Assembly (NCBI RefSeq): GCF_012726345.1
Contig: NZ_PTXN01000001.1
Coordinates: 124,001-188,000 of the forward strand
Reading direction: 5' to 3'
Source: Marinomonas sp. UCMA 3892
GTDB lineage: Bacteria; Pseudomonadota; Gammaproteobacteria; Pseudomonadales; Marinomonadaceae
DNA: 64,000 nt
Below the pieces are notes generated by a model. That model had not been told where the DNA came from, ran no database searches, and saw only the letters and a program-made list of their open reading frames with translations. How positions within the stretch are numbered: position 1 is the stretch's first letter; the number at the start of each line of letters is the position of its first letter. This document shows, in pieces, positions 17,092-24,754 of this stretch. The translations under genes were made by a program, and so were the position numbers.

Positions 17092-17887
17092 ACAAGCTCC
17101 TAAGCAAGCATTGCTTCCAGAAGAGTGGGACGTTTTGGCCGCATTCGGGCTTAAGGCTTACCAAGCGGATGAGCCACTGGCCATCGATTCTAGCAAGTTA
17201 TTGGATGATGCTTTGTGCTTGGAAACATTACGCAATATCATGCCAGAACTCGGTGCGCCGAACCTGAAAGTCACGGCGTCATTAGTGATAAAGCGTGTGG
17301 CGTTTCTTACGTTGGCACCTGTCTTATACGCCATGTCTGGGTTTAATAAAGGCCTTGATGCTTCAATAGAAAACAGTGTCTTTGAATATCCGTTAGATAA
17401 CAGAATTTGGCAGTCCAAGATGCCATTAAAAAATACATCGGTATCAGTGTTAGAACGTTCGGATAAAGAAGATCGAGCGGTATGGCGGCATGAGATCTTG
17501 AGCAAGGTATTTTCGGGGCATTTAACCTTATTGGTCGAGCAATTTTACCGCCTAACAAAAGTGTCTAGACGTATTCTTTGGGAAAATGTCGCAGTGCGGG
17601 TTTTTAGCATCTATGAACAACGTATTTTAGTGAGTGTGATAGAAGAGAAAAGAGCGACAGCGGAAGCAGATTATGCGTATCTGCTGGATAAAAGTACGAC
17701 TGCATTGTTTGGCTTAAATGAAAACCCGCTGACGGTGTTTTATCAAGACAAGCAGTTAACGGCACTATCGGAAAACCCTGTTCGTGTTAGACGTACCTGT
17801 TGTTTTTACTACCAAGCTACTGAGCCGCCAGTGTATTGCGGTTCTTGTCCTTTGCCTTTGAAGAAAAAGAGAACAACCCTACCTTAA
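17084..17887 (+). CDS. FhuF-like ferric-siderophore reductase (2Fe-2S)
   Basis: This 267-residue protein has the FhuF C-terminal iron-sulfur motif, RTCCFYYQATEPPVYCGSCP: a CC pair, about ten residues, then CxxC. Such proteins bind a 2Fe-2S cluster and reduce ferric siderophores in the cytosol to release iron. I chose the ATG at 17084, overlapping the ATPase stop by 8 nt as in the rest of the operon. The frame extends upstream within the ATPase gene, but the extra 33 codons have no reason to be used. It is the last gene of the iron import operon. Confidence 0.82.
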   Translation: MFKQAPKQALLPEEWDVLAAFGLKAYQADEPLAIDSSKLLDDALCLETLRNIMPELGAPNLKVTASLVIKRVAFLTLAPVLYAMSGFNKGLDASIENSVFEYPLDNRIWQSKMPLKNTSVSVLERSDKEDRAVWRHEILSKVFSGHLTLLVEQFYRLTKVSRRILWENVAVRVFSIYEQRILVSVIEEKRATAEADYAYLLDKSTTALFGLNENPLTVFYQDKQLTALSENPVRVRRTCCFYYQATEPPVYCGSCPLPLKKKRTTLP

Positions 17888-17888
17888 T

Positions 17889-17912
17889 CCTCCCCTTGAA
17901 GATAAGGGGAGG
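17889..17912. terminator. Hairpin between convergent iron genes
   Basis: CCTCCCCTT (17889-17897) and AAGGGGAGG (17904-17912) form a 9-bp GC-rich stem with a 6-nt loop between the FhuF-like gene and the TonB receptor gene. Neither side has a strong T run, so it may be a weak terminator or an mRNA-stabilising end. Confidence 0.6.
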
Positions 17913-17935
17913 AGGCTGTTCTCGTTCTTAGGAGG

Positions 17936-20368
17936 TTAAAAATCCAAACCATAAGCCAATGTCAGGGTACGACCGCGGCCTTTGAAATAGAAGCTATCAT
18001 CCGCATAAGCTGCTTGTGAATAGTAAGTGAAATAATCTTCGTTCAATAGATTAGCCACTGCGACACTCATTTTACCAACGGGCAGTTTATAACCGAAAGA
18101 TGCATCGACAAGGGTATAGCCGTCAAAGTTTAAATCCTCGTCATCAAAGCTTCGGCTGAACGCATGGCTGACTTGTATTAGGGAAGACAGTCTTTCATCC
18201 CAACGCGCGTTCCATGATGTCACTAAGCGATTTGGTGGAATATCGGCACCGGTTAATTTGGTGTCGACTTGTCCATCACCATCCGTGTCTGATTTGCCTT
18301 GAATGAAAGAGTAGCTGGCTTGTAGCCTATGTTCTTTGTTGAGTTGAAAACCTAACGAAGCTTCGGCACCTTGAATCTCTTTTTTCTCACGTTTGACCAC
18401 ATAGAGTCCATTCTGGTTTTCAATGCGGCTGCCCAAATCGGAGTTTGATTCGTAGTAGCTTAATTCGACATCGTATGGATGACGGTTTACACGCAAGCCG
18501 ACTTCATAGTTATCCGTCAAAATAGGAGAGAGATCAATGAGTGTGTCAACGTCTTGATTCGCGGTGGATACGCCTCTTAGTATGCGTCCAACGTCAGGCA
18601 TACCAAAGCCTTGTGAGTAGTTGGCAAATACACTGACAGTAGGGGTGATCTTAAACACCGCGCCAGCATTGTAAACCGTATCACTAAAGCTTGGAGAGCC
18701 GCCATTCACTGAAACCGATGTGTTTTTATTGGTTGCCACTGTCTGGTAAGTGTCCACATCTAATTTTGCATGTTCATTACGGGCACCTGCTTGTAGAACT
18801 AAGCGGTCAGTGGGTTTATATTCAAATTGCAAGAATGGTGCGTAATTTGTGTATTCCGTTTCTGGGACATAAGTACGGTTGGTCAATATTAGCGTCTGAC
18901 TGGTGGTGTCTTGCAGCAAATCTAAGCCTGCCGTGACACTTAAATCGCTATCTAACAGGTCATCTTTGGTTAAGCTGAATTTGGCCCCGATTTTTTCAGA
19001 TTGGTTTTGGCTTTGGTCGTAGAGCGTACCGATGGGGGCTAAGCTTACGTCCTGAAAGCTATTTGAGTTTGACGCGCCATAACGGCCTTCGAAGTCCTGG
19101 TGGAAGACTTGTGCTTTAAGCTCCATGCCATCAAGATCACTGTCCGTATAAGAAAGGCTGGTGGTTTGCACATCGTTGAAAGGTGCTACTCCATTTGGTG
19201 GGGTGCCTTTGATAGAACTGGTTGCGATACCATTGTCTCTGTCGCCATCAACGCCAGTAAAGTTCATCCGGCTTTTTAAACGATACTTGTTGAGTTCAAG
19301 CTCCAGTCTTTTGTCGTCAGTTAGCCAGTAACCCAGTTTAACAAAGGCGTCGTGGCTTTTAGAATCCATGATGTCACCACGAACCGTTGCCGCCCCGACA
19401 TAGTCATCATTGGCATCAAGGTAAACGCCTTGTACTTCGTGGGTTAAGCCTACAAGGTAGTCAAAATCCTCTTTTGCCCCTTCTACTTGATAGCCGATTT
19501 TATAACCTAACGTGTCGCTGTTAACCTTATCTGTCGGTGTGGTTAGCTGTATATCGACATGTTGTTTCACCTCGTTTGAACGATTGGATTTGGTGATGAA
19601 GTTAATAATGCCGCCTGTTGCTCCTAAGCCATGAATTGCGCTTGCCCCATGAATGACTTCAATACGATCAACCATAGCAAGGTCAATGGTATGAGCGGAT
19701 CGGCTACCTTCTCGAATAGGGTTAGATTGCGGTACGCCGTCGACCATGTATAAAACAGAACGGCCACGGAAGGTTTGGCTGCTGTTATTTAATTTTTGTG
19801 TATTGGGCGAGTAGGCCGGGAGAAGATTAGAAAGCGCTTGGGAGCTATCGGTTGAAATAGACAGTTGCTCTTCAATTTGCTTCCGATTGATCACCGTGAT
19901 GACCTGAGGGCTGTCTTCTTTTTTGGTATTAGAGCGGCTGGTTTGGATAATCAATGTATTTAGATTAATAGTTTGATTGTCCTCTGTAAGGCCTTGGTGA
20001 CTCTTTGTTAAGCTGTAAGTGCCGTCTTGATTAGCAATCACCACCAAACCTTTGTTAGAGAGTAACTGCTCAATGAGTTCTATCGGACTGCCGTTACCTG
20101 AAATGCCCTCGCTTTTCAGGTTTTGTGTTAAGGCTGGATTAAACGATAGAGCGATATTGTGACGAGCAGAAAATTCAGTAAGTACGCTCCCAAGGTCACC
20201 AGCTTCAATGCGTAATGACTCGCGGATCGTTTGCTTTGTGGCATCTTGCGCAACAACAAATGGGCTAAGACTCGCCGCGATGATTAACCCACTACAGGTC
20301 AATGTTGTACCGATAGTCTTCTGAAATTGCGTTTTTAGACCAATTTTTTTACGGGTAGTCACAGCCAC
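17936..20368 (-). CDS. TonB-dependent siderophore receptor with N-terminal signalling (STN) domain
   Basis: This 810-residue outer-membrane receptor carries a long signal peptide ending near VVAQDA. An STN domain follows (about 45-125: ESLRIEAGDLGSVLTEFSARHNIALSF, GNGSPIELIEQLLSNKGL), then a TonB-box/plug region (about 150-270: RGRSVLYMVDGVPQ, IDRIEVIHGASAIHGLGATGGIIN-type pattern) and a C-terminal 22-strand barrel ending in phenylalanine. The STN domain marks a transducer that signals ligand occupancy to the FecR protein encoded upstream, as in FecA/PupB systems. The convergent ABC operon would take up the same ferric siderophore. The ligand is unknown. Confidence 0.92.
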   Translation of the reverse strand: MAVTTRKKIGLKTQFQKTIGTTLTCSGLIIAASLSPFVVAQDATKQTIRESLRIEAGDLGSVLTEFSARHNIALSFNPALTQNLKSEGISGNGSPIELIEQLLSNKGLVVIANQDGTYSLTKSHQGLTEDNQTINLNTLIIQTSRSNTKKEDSPQVITVINRKQIEEQLSISTDSSQALSNLLPAYSPNTQKLNNSSQTFRGRSVLYMVDGVPQSNPIREGSRSAHTIDLAMVDRIEVIHGASAIHGLGATGGIINFITKSNRSNEVKQHVDIQLTTPTDKVNSDTLGYKIGYQVEGAKEDFDYLVGLTHEVQGVYLDANDDYVGAATVRGDIMDSKSHDAFVKLGYWLTDDKRLELELNKYRLKSRMNFTGVDGDRDNGIATSSIKGTPPNGVAPFNDVQTTSLSYTDSDLDGMELKAQVFHQDFEGRYGASNSNSFQDVSLAPIGTLYDQSQNQSEKIGAKFSLTKDDLLDSDLSVTAGLDLLQDTTSQTLILTNRTYVPETEYTNYAPFLQFEYKPTDRLVLQAGARNEHAKLDVDTYQTVATNKNTSVSVNGGSPSFSDTVYNAGAVFKITPTVSVFANYSQGFGMPDVGRILRGVSTANQDVDTLIDLSPILTDNYEVGLRVNRHPYDVELSYYESNSDLGSRIENQNGLYVVKREKKEIQGAEASLGFQLNKEHRLQASYSFIQGKSDTDGDGQVDTKLTGADIPPNRLVTSWNARWDERLSSLIQVSHAFSRSFDDEDLNFDGYTLVDASFGYKLPVGKMSVAVANLLNEDYFTYYSQAAYADDSFYFKGRGRTLTLAYGLDF

Positions 20369-20464
20369 CTCCTTCTTTACAATGATGGTGCTTATTAGTG
20401 GTTTACCCTGTAGGCCACTTGAAAAGAAAAAAAGTGTCAGTTGAAATAAGAATTATTTCGTTTT

Positions 20465-21430
20465 TTAGGCGGATTCTATGGTGACCCAATAATGTCCAAG
20501 ATGACTGTTTATTTGGATCGGATAGGTGTGCGATAACATATTGAGAATCATGTTGAGATCTTGGACAGGATACGCTCCTGAGATAGCCATATTGGCAATC
20601 GCAGGAGAAACCCGTAATAAGCCGTTATGGTAACGGGAAACCTCTTGAGCAAACTGACTTAATGGCATCTTGTGCACAGCAAGCATTTTGTTTAACCAAG
20701 AGGTCGTATTGGATTCGAGTGCTTTACGAGACAAAAATGCCTGACGTGATAATTCGATTTGGTAACCGGCGCTAATAGCATGGTCTGGCGTAGCTTGTGC
20801 TAGTTTAGGTGATGCTTTGACAAGGCCTTCAATCACGCCCAAGCGTGTTAAATCACGATACTGACGCACGGTGAAGTTGGCCTCTAAAGGCGATAAAACC
20901 GCGTCCCGTGTTGTTACGACAAAAGGGGTCGGTAAGTGAGCATTGGCGGTGGCCGTATTAACTTGGATTTCGCCTTCTCTTAACGACAACAAACGAGCTT
21001 GGTGATCAAACGAAATATCAAATGCCGTTGCAGTATTCAGCTTAACTTGGGTTCCATCTGGTAGCGTAACTTGCTTTTGCTGGCCCTTCGCAGTGCGATA
21101 ATCGGCGCTCCACTGCTGACTGTCGACCGCTTTATAACTTCCCCATATTAAGGGGCCAGAGGCTAACAGAAGCGCCAGTTTGCCAATATGCAAACGGCGT
21201 GTTGCATCGTCTGGTCGGTTCAGTACCGCGTAAGCTACTTCCTTCGGTAGTGTGTCGACTTTATTGATAAAATGTTGTGCACGCTGCCATGCGCACTGGT
21301 TGTCTTTGCTTGATTGTAACCATTGCTGCAGCTGTTCTTGCTCGCTATTTGTGAGCGGTTTTTCTTGTTGTCTGATGAGCCAATCCGCGGCTTCGTGTAG
21401 ACTTTTTTTCGAGAGCTTATTCAAACACAT
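20465..21430 (-). CDS. fecR: FecR-type anti-sigma/sigma regulator
   Basis: A 321-residue membrane-anchored regulator. The cytosolic N-terminal domain has the FecR-N pattern AADWLIRQQEKPLTNSEQEQLQQWLQ...AWQRA. A single hydrophobic segment (LALLLASGPLIWG) lies near residues 85-100, and the periplasmic FecR domain reads VTLPDGTQVKLNTATAFDI...LREGEIQVNTA. It would receive the signal from the receptor's STN domain and control the sigma factor, whose gene overlaps its own by 14 nt. GGGAGACG immediately before the ATG supports the start. Confidence 0.9.
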   Translation of the reverse strand: MCLNKLSKKSLHEAADWLIRQQEKPLTNSEQEQLQQWLQSSKDNQCAWQRAQHFINKVDTLPKEVAYAVLNRPDDATRRLHIGKLALLLASGPLIWGSYKAVDSQQWSADYRTAKGQQKQVTLPDGTQVKLNTATAFDISFDHQARLLSLREGEIQVNTATANAHLPTPFVVTTRDAVLSPLEANFTVRQYRDLTRLGVIEGLVKASPKLAQATPDHAISAGYQIELSRQAFLSRKALESNTTSWLNKMLAVHKMPLSQFAQEVSRYHNGLLRVSPAIANMAISGAYPVQDLNMILNMLSHTYPIQINSHLGHYWVTIESA

Positions 21431-21944
21431 CGTCTCCCATTAAGATGAGGCATTTTACATAAGCTTGTTTCATGTATCGCTTCACGGTGGCAAGAGAAAG
21501 CTGCATTTCATCGGCTATTTGCTGATATTTTTTGCCTTCTATTTGCGACAGCAAAAAGACTTGTTTTACCTGTTCGGGAAGGGCATTAAGCAGCCTGTCT
21601 ACTTCTTCTAACGTTTGTAAAATAATGAATTCATGTTCAGGTGAAATAACGAAGGGCTCAGGCTGTGTGGCTAAAAGTTCCAGATACGCCTGCTCTAAGG
21701 ATCTACGTCTGTAGAAATGGCACACAAGGCCTTTGGCGATGGTGGCTAAATAGGCTTTGGGTTCTTTAATGGTGGCCGCATTCTGCTTTGCGTGAACGCG
21801 CAAGAAAGTATCCTGAGTCAAATCAGCGGCATCGAATTGGCTGTCTAATCGTTTTCGAATCCATGTGTACAGCCAATTATGATGATTGGCATATAAAGAG
21901 TGCATTACGTCATGTTGCACACTGTGGCTCGCATTGTGCGGCAT
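21417..21944 (-). CDS. fecI: ECF sigma factor, FecI-type
   Basis: I start the gene at the ATG at 21944 (MPHNASHSVQHDV..., 175 residues), the normal FecI length; the frame runs further upstream through a putative Fur site, so the longer version is unlikely. Region 2 reads WLYTWIRKRLDSQFDAADLTQDTFLRVHA. Region 4 reads LPEQVKQVFLLSQIEGKKYQQIADEMQLSLATVKRYMKQA. It should direct RNA polymerase to the downstream receptor promoter when FecR signals, and be repressed by Fur when iron is plentiful. Confidence 0.9.
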   Translation of the reverse strand: MPHNASHSVQHDVMHSLYANHHNWLYTWIRKRLDSQFDAADLTQDTFLRVHAKQNAATIKEPKAYLATIAKGLVCHFYRRRSLEQAYLELLATQPEPFVISPEHEFIILQTLEEVDRLLNALPEQVKQVFLLSQIEGKKYQQIADEMQLSLATVKRYMKQAYVKCLILMGDDVFE

Positions 21945-21970
21945 GAAACCGAACCTTATAAAAAAGTATA

Positions 21971-21989
21971 AATGATAATTACTATCATT
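21971..21989. promoter_or_regulatory. Fur box upstream of the ECF sigma gene
   Basis: AATGATAATTACTATCATT is a near-perfect 19-bp palindrome (TGATAAT-T-ACTATCA core) close to the Fur consensus, lying 27 nt before the chosen sigma gene start. This placement and the downstream iron genes make iron-dependent repression likely. Confidence 0.8.
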
Positions 21990-22050
21990 AAAAAGCTTTG
22001 TGCTTGCCTTGTCAAGATAGGGTTGTTGTGACGGTGATTTTTGCTTTGCA

Positions 22051-22090
22051 AAGAGAAAGAAAAGCGCCAAGATAAGACTGACTGGCGCTT
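22051..22090 (-). terminator. Terminator after the allantoinase gene
   Basis: AAGCGCCA (22062-22069) and TGGCGCTT (22083-22090) pair with a 13-nt loop. On the minus strand the stem is followed by a pyrimidine tract of mostly T. It lies between the allantoinase stop and the sigma gene promoter and separates the two minus-strand operons. Confidence 0.7.
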
Positions 22091-22117
22091 CTATTTTTGA
22101 GTTAGTCCAACGCCAGA

Positions 22118-23041
22118 TCATTTTGGCGGATGATTTTTAATCCAATGATCGGCGATATCCTCACGGCGAGCAATCCAGACGTTGTCGTGGGATTGTACGT
22201 AGTCTAAGAATTTCTTCAGGGCCATAAAGCGGCTTGGCTTGCCAAGGGTTCGGCAATGCATGCCGATGGACATCATCTTCGGTGCAGTCGCCCCTTCCTC
22301 ATATAAACAGTCAAAGTTGTCTTTTAGATACTGGAAAAACTCTTCACCGTGATTGAAACCGTATGGAGAAGAAAACTTCATGTCATTGCAATCGAGTGTA
22401 TAAGGCACGATCAAATGCGGTTTGCTATCACCATCAGGTGTATCGACTTTTACCCAATAAGGGAGGTCATCACCGTAATTATCTGAGTCGTATTTGAGCT
22501 GGGTTTGTTCTGCGACCAAGGCGCGAGTATTTGGCGAATCTCGCCCTGTATACCAGCCAACAGGTTTAACACCAGTGACTTCTTCGATTAAAGCAAGCGC
22601 TTGTTGCATGTGCTCGCGTTCTTGCTCGATTGGCATTTCTTGATAATGAATCCATTTTAAACCATGGCAAACAATTTCGTGTTTGCCTTCCACAAAAGCT
22701 TTGGCCACTTCTGGATTACGTTGTAATGCAGTCGCAATGGCAAAAACAGTGAGTGGCAAACCGCGTCGCTCAAACTCATTTAAAATACGCCACACACCAG
22801 TGCGAGAGCCATATTCGTATAGAGACTCCATGCTCATGTGGCGGTCTTTGAAGGGCTGCGCGCCGAAGATTTCCGATAGAAATGTCTCGGCGTGTTCATC
22901 GCCATGAAGAACGCAATTTTCACCACCTTCTTCGAAGTTTAAAACAAACTGGACTGCAATTCTGGCATTGTTTGGCCATTTTACGTTTGGCAGCCCTTGG
23001 CGACCATAACCCGCGTAATCGCGTTCTAAGTAGTGTTTCAT
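22118..23041 (-). CDS. puuE: Allantoinase, PuuE type (polysaccharide-deacetylase fold)
   Basis: A 307-residue cytosolic protein. The N-terminal YAGYGRQGLPNVKWPNNARIAVQFVLNFEEGGE is characteristic of PuuE, an allantoinase recruited from the polysaccharide deacetylase family. Further motifs are YEYGSRTGVWRIL, EIVCHGLKWIHYQ, GWYTGRDSPNTR and MMSIGMHCRTLGKPSR. It opens the allantoin ring to allantoate, the substrate of the amidohydrolase encoded at 4.2-5.4 kb. It is the last gene of the GntR-racemase-allantoinase operon, 40 nt after the racemase gene. The Klebsiella equivalent is HpxB. Confidence 0.92.
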   Translation of the reverse strand: MKHYLERDYAGYGRQGLPNVKWPNNARIAVQFVLNFEEGGENCVLHGDEHAETFLSEIFGAQPFKDRHMSMESLYEYGSRTGVWRILNEFERRGLPLTVFAIATALQRNPEVAKAFVEGKHEIVCHGLKWIHYQEMPIEQEREHMQQALALIEEVTGVKPVGWYTGRDSPNTRALVAEQTQLKYDSDNYGDDLPYWVKVDTPDGDSKPHLIVPYTLDCNDMKFSSPYGFNHGEEFFQYLKDNFDCLYEEGATAPKMMSIGMHCRTLGKPSRFMALKKFLDYVQSHDNVWIARREDIADHWIKNHPPK

Positions 23042-23081
23042 AGTCTGTGTTCCATTATTTTTTTATGTAGTTTGGGAGCAG

Positions 23082-23813
23082 TTATAAACTCCAGTGGGCA
23101 TAGCGCCCAGTAAAAGCTTTGCTAACACGCTGTCCGTATTGACCTTTTTTAGAGGTTTGTAGCCCTAACTGATGCAATGATTCTGCCAGTTTTACCGCGG
23201 CGACAACGCCATCAATAATAGGAACAGGTAATTCGGCAGATAGCTTTTCCACCAAACTCGACATGCCAGCACAGCCCAAGACGATGGCTTCCGCGCCGTC
23301 TTCCTCTATCGCGGCTAGGCATTCTGTTTTAAGTAACTGATATGCTGCGGGATCGATATTTTCTAAGGCTAAAACGGGAATGTCGGTGGCTCTTACACCG
23401 CTGCATTTATGTTGATGACCGTATTTTTGAAGTAAGTGTTCACTTGCTGGTAAGGTTCTGGATAACGTGGTGACGACGCCAAAGCGGTGGGCAATTAAAC
23501 TTGCCATTTGAAATCCCGCCTCGGCAATGCCTATCACAGGTGCATCCGCTAATTCACGGGCGGCGTCTAAAGCCGGATCGCCAAAGCAGGCGATAATATG
23601 AGCATCAACACCTTGTTGCTTGCCTTGTTCTATTAGGTCGAGAAGGGCTGCACTGGCAATGACTTCATCAAAAGCGCACTCTATGCTTTTCGGTCCGTGT
23701 TCTGGTGTGCAGGCGATAATTTGCGTGCTGTCTAGCGCAACAGATTGTGCGCTCAGTGCCATGGCATTAGTCATGTCCGCGCTGGTGTTTGGGTTAATGA
23801 GCTGAATTCGCAT
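23082..23813 (-). CDS. hpxA: Allantoin racemase (Asp/Glu/hydantoin racemase family)
   Basis: A 243-residue racemase of the hydantoin/allantoin group. The N-terminus MRIQLINPNTSADMT is typical, and the two catalytic cysteines lie in IIACFGDPALDAAREL and AIVLGCAGMSSL. I place the start at 23813, preceded by TAGGAG, which removes six extra residues of a longer frame. The order GntR, racemase, PuuE matches hpxSAB of Klebsiella, where HpxA interconverts (R)- and (S)-allantoin so that both can be degraded. Hydantoin racemase is the alternative. Confidence 0.88.
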   Translation of the reverse strand: MRIQLINPNTSADMTNAMALSAQSVALDSTQIIACTPEHGPKSIECAFDEVIASAALLDLIEQGKQQGVDAHIIACFGDPALDAARELADAPVIGIAEAGFQMASLIAHRFGVVTTLSRTLPASEHLLQKYGHQHKCSGVRATDIPVLALENIDPAAYQLLKTECLAAIEEDGAEAIVLGCAGMSSLVEKLSAELPVPIIDGVVAAVKLAESLHQLGLQTSKKGQYGQRVSKAFTGRYAHWSL

Positions 23814-23820
23814 GGTGCTC

Positions 23821-24486
23821 CTAGCGGCCAAAAAGTCGTTGAAAATCGATATTTTCTTCGGGTTTGCTTTCGAGAATAAGTGACGATTTAATATGTTTTA
23901 AGTGGTGACTCATCCAAGTTTTAGCTTCATCTTTTCTACCCTGGTCAAGAATATCGAGTAGCTGTGAATGATCACCACATTCGCAACCCACGCTGCCGCG
24001 AGTACCGTAAGCGGCTAGAATCAAGGAAGACCGATAGCACAGCTGTTCAACAAAGCTAGCCAGCACCTGATTACCAGAAAGCTTTGCTAATTCGTAATGG
24101 AAGCGAGCTGTTAGTTGTATAGAGTCTGCCAGTTGGTTGGCCTCTTCTGCGCGTTTTTCTTCAGTGACCATGATTCGAAAACGTTCAGAATGTTCTGTAT
24201 TCCAATGATCAAGTAAGGCTGGAATGAGTTGCGGCTCAATCAATATGCGGCTGTCTAGCACTTCCGAAGCTTCGGCTTCATTAGGTCGGTTTACTTGCGC
24301 GCCTTTGTTTTTTTCAATGATCACAAAGTGTTCTAAGGCGAGCCGCTGTAATACTTTGCGTATGCCTGTTCGGCTTACACCAAACGCTTCTGATAAACGA
24401 TCTTCTGGTAAACGCGCCCCTGGCGGTAATTGATGTTCGACAATGGCGTTTAGCATTTGTCGGTAAATGTTCTCGTCATTCGACAT
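23821..24486 (-). CDS. GntR/FadR-family transcriptional regulator
   Basis: A 221-residue regulator. The winged HTH occupies residues 5-75 (HQLPPGARLPEDRLSEAFGVSRTGIRKVLQRLALEHFVII), followed by an all-helical FCD ligand domain (RFHYELAKLSGNQVLASFVEQLCYRS, CEC/HSQLLDILDQGR). It is the first gene of the racemase-allantoinase operon (7 nt gap) and divergent from the NCS1 permease gene. The same ATTGTATACRAT palindrome lies before both, so it very likely controls both promoters in response to a ureide, as HpxS does. Confidence 0.88.
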   Translation of the reverse strand: MSNDENIYRQMLNAIVEHQLPPGARLPEDRLSEAFGVSRTGIRKVLQRLALEHFVIIEKNKGAQVNRPNEAEASEVLDSRILIEPQLIPALLDHWNTEHSERFRIMVTEEKRAEEANQLADSIQLTARFHYELAKLSGNQVLASFVEQLCYRSSLILAAYGTRGSVGCECGDHSQLLDILDQGRKDEAKTWMSHHLKHIKSSLILESKPEENIDFQRLFGR

Positions 24487-24502
24487 GAGTGCTTCTCTAT
24501 GG

Positions 24503-24514
24503 ATTGTATACGAT
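24503..24514. promoter_or_regulatory. Putative GntR operator upstream of the regulator/racemase/allantoinase operon
   Basis: ATTGTATACGAT matches the perfect palindrome at 24726-24737 in 11 of 12 positions and lies 17 nt upstream of the regulator start. The GTATAC core and flanking AT/AT are typical of FCD-type GntR operators. Confidence 0.7.
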
Positions 24515-24725
24515 GTCTTATTAAATATAGTTCTTAAGACAATATAGCATGCTAGTTTGTTTCGTACATCTTAAACAAAAAATGAATTAATTGTGCACAA
24601 TATTGGTGTGGTTTTCGTTTTTTTGACTTGCAATGGTGCAGTAAATATTGGTTTTTTGGGGTCATACTCCTATTTTTACTTAAGTTCTTTAGGTTCTGTT
24701 TTTTGGCACAAAAATTGTATTTATC

Positions 24726-24737
24726 ATTGTATACAAT
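24726..24737. promoter_or_regulatory. Putative GntR operator upstream of the allantoin permease gene
   Basis: ATTGTATACAAT is a perfect 12-bp palindrome, 17 nt before the permease start. It has the same sequence and the same distance as the site before the divergent regulator gene, which suggests symmetrical autoregulation and permease control. Confidence 0.75.
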
Positions 24738-24754
24738 TAAAAAGGAACGCAATC

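Noticed and set aside
21945-22121. Longer FecI reading frame reaching 22121
   Set aside because: It would code through a near-perfect Fur palindrome and exceed normal FecI length; the ATG at 21944 fits the family.
24593-24754. Extended N-terminus of the NCS1 permease
   Set aside because: The stretch contains the GntR operator and promoter-like DNA; the ATG at 24755 has a ribosome site and matches NCS1 starts.
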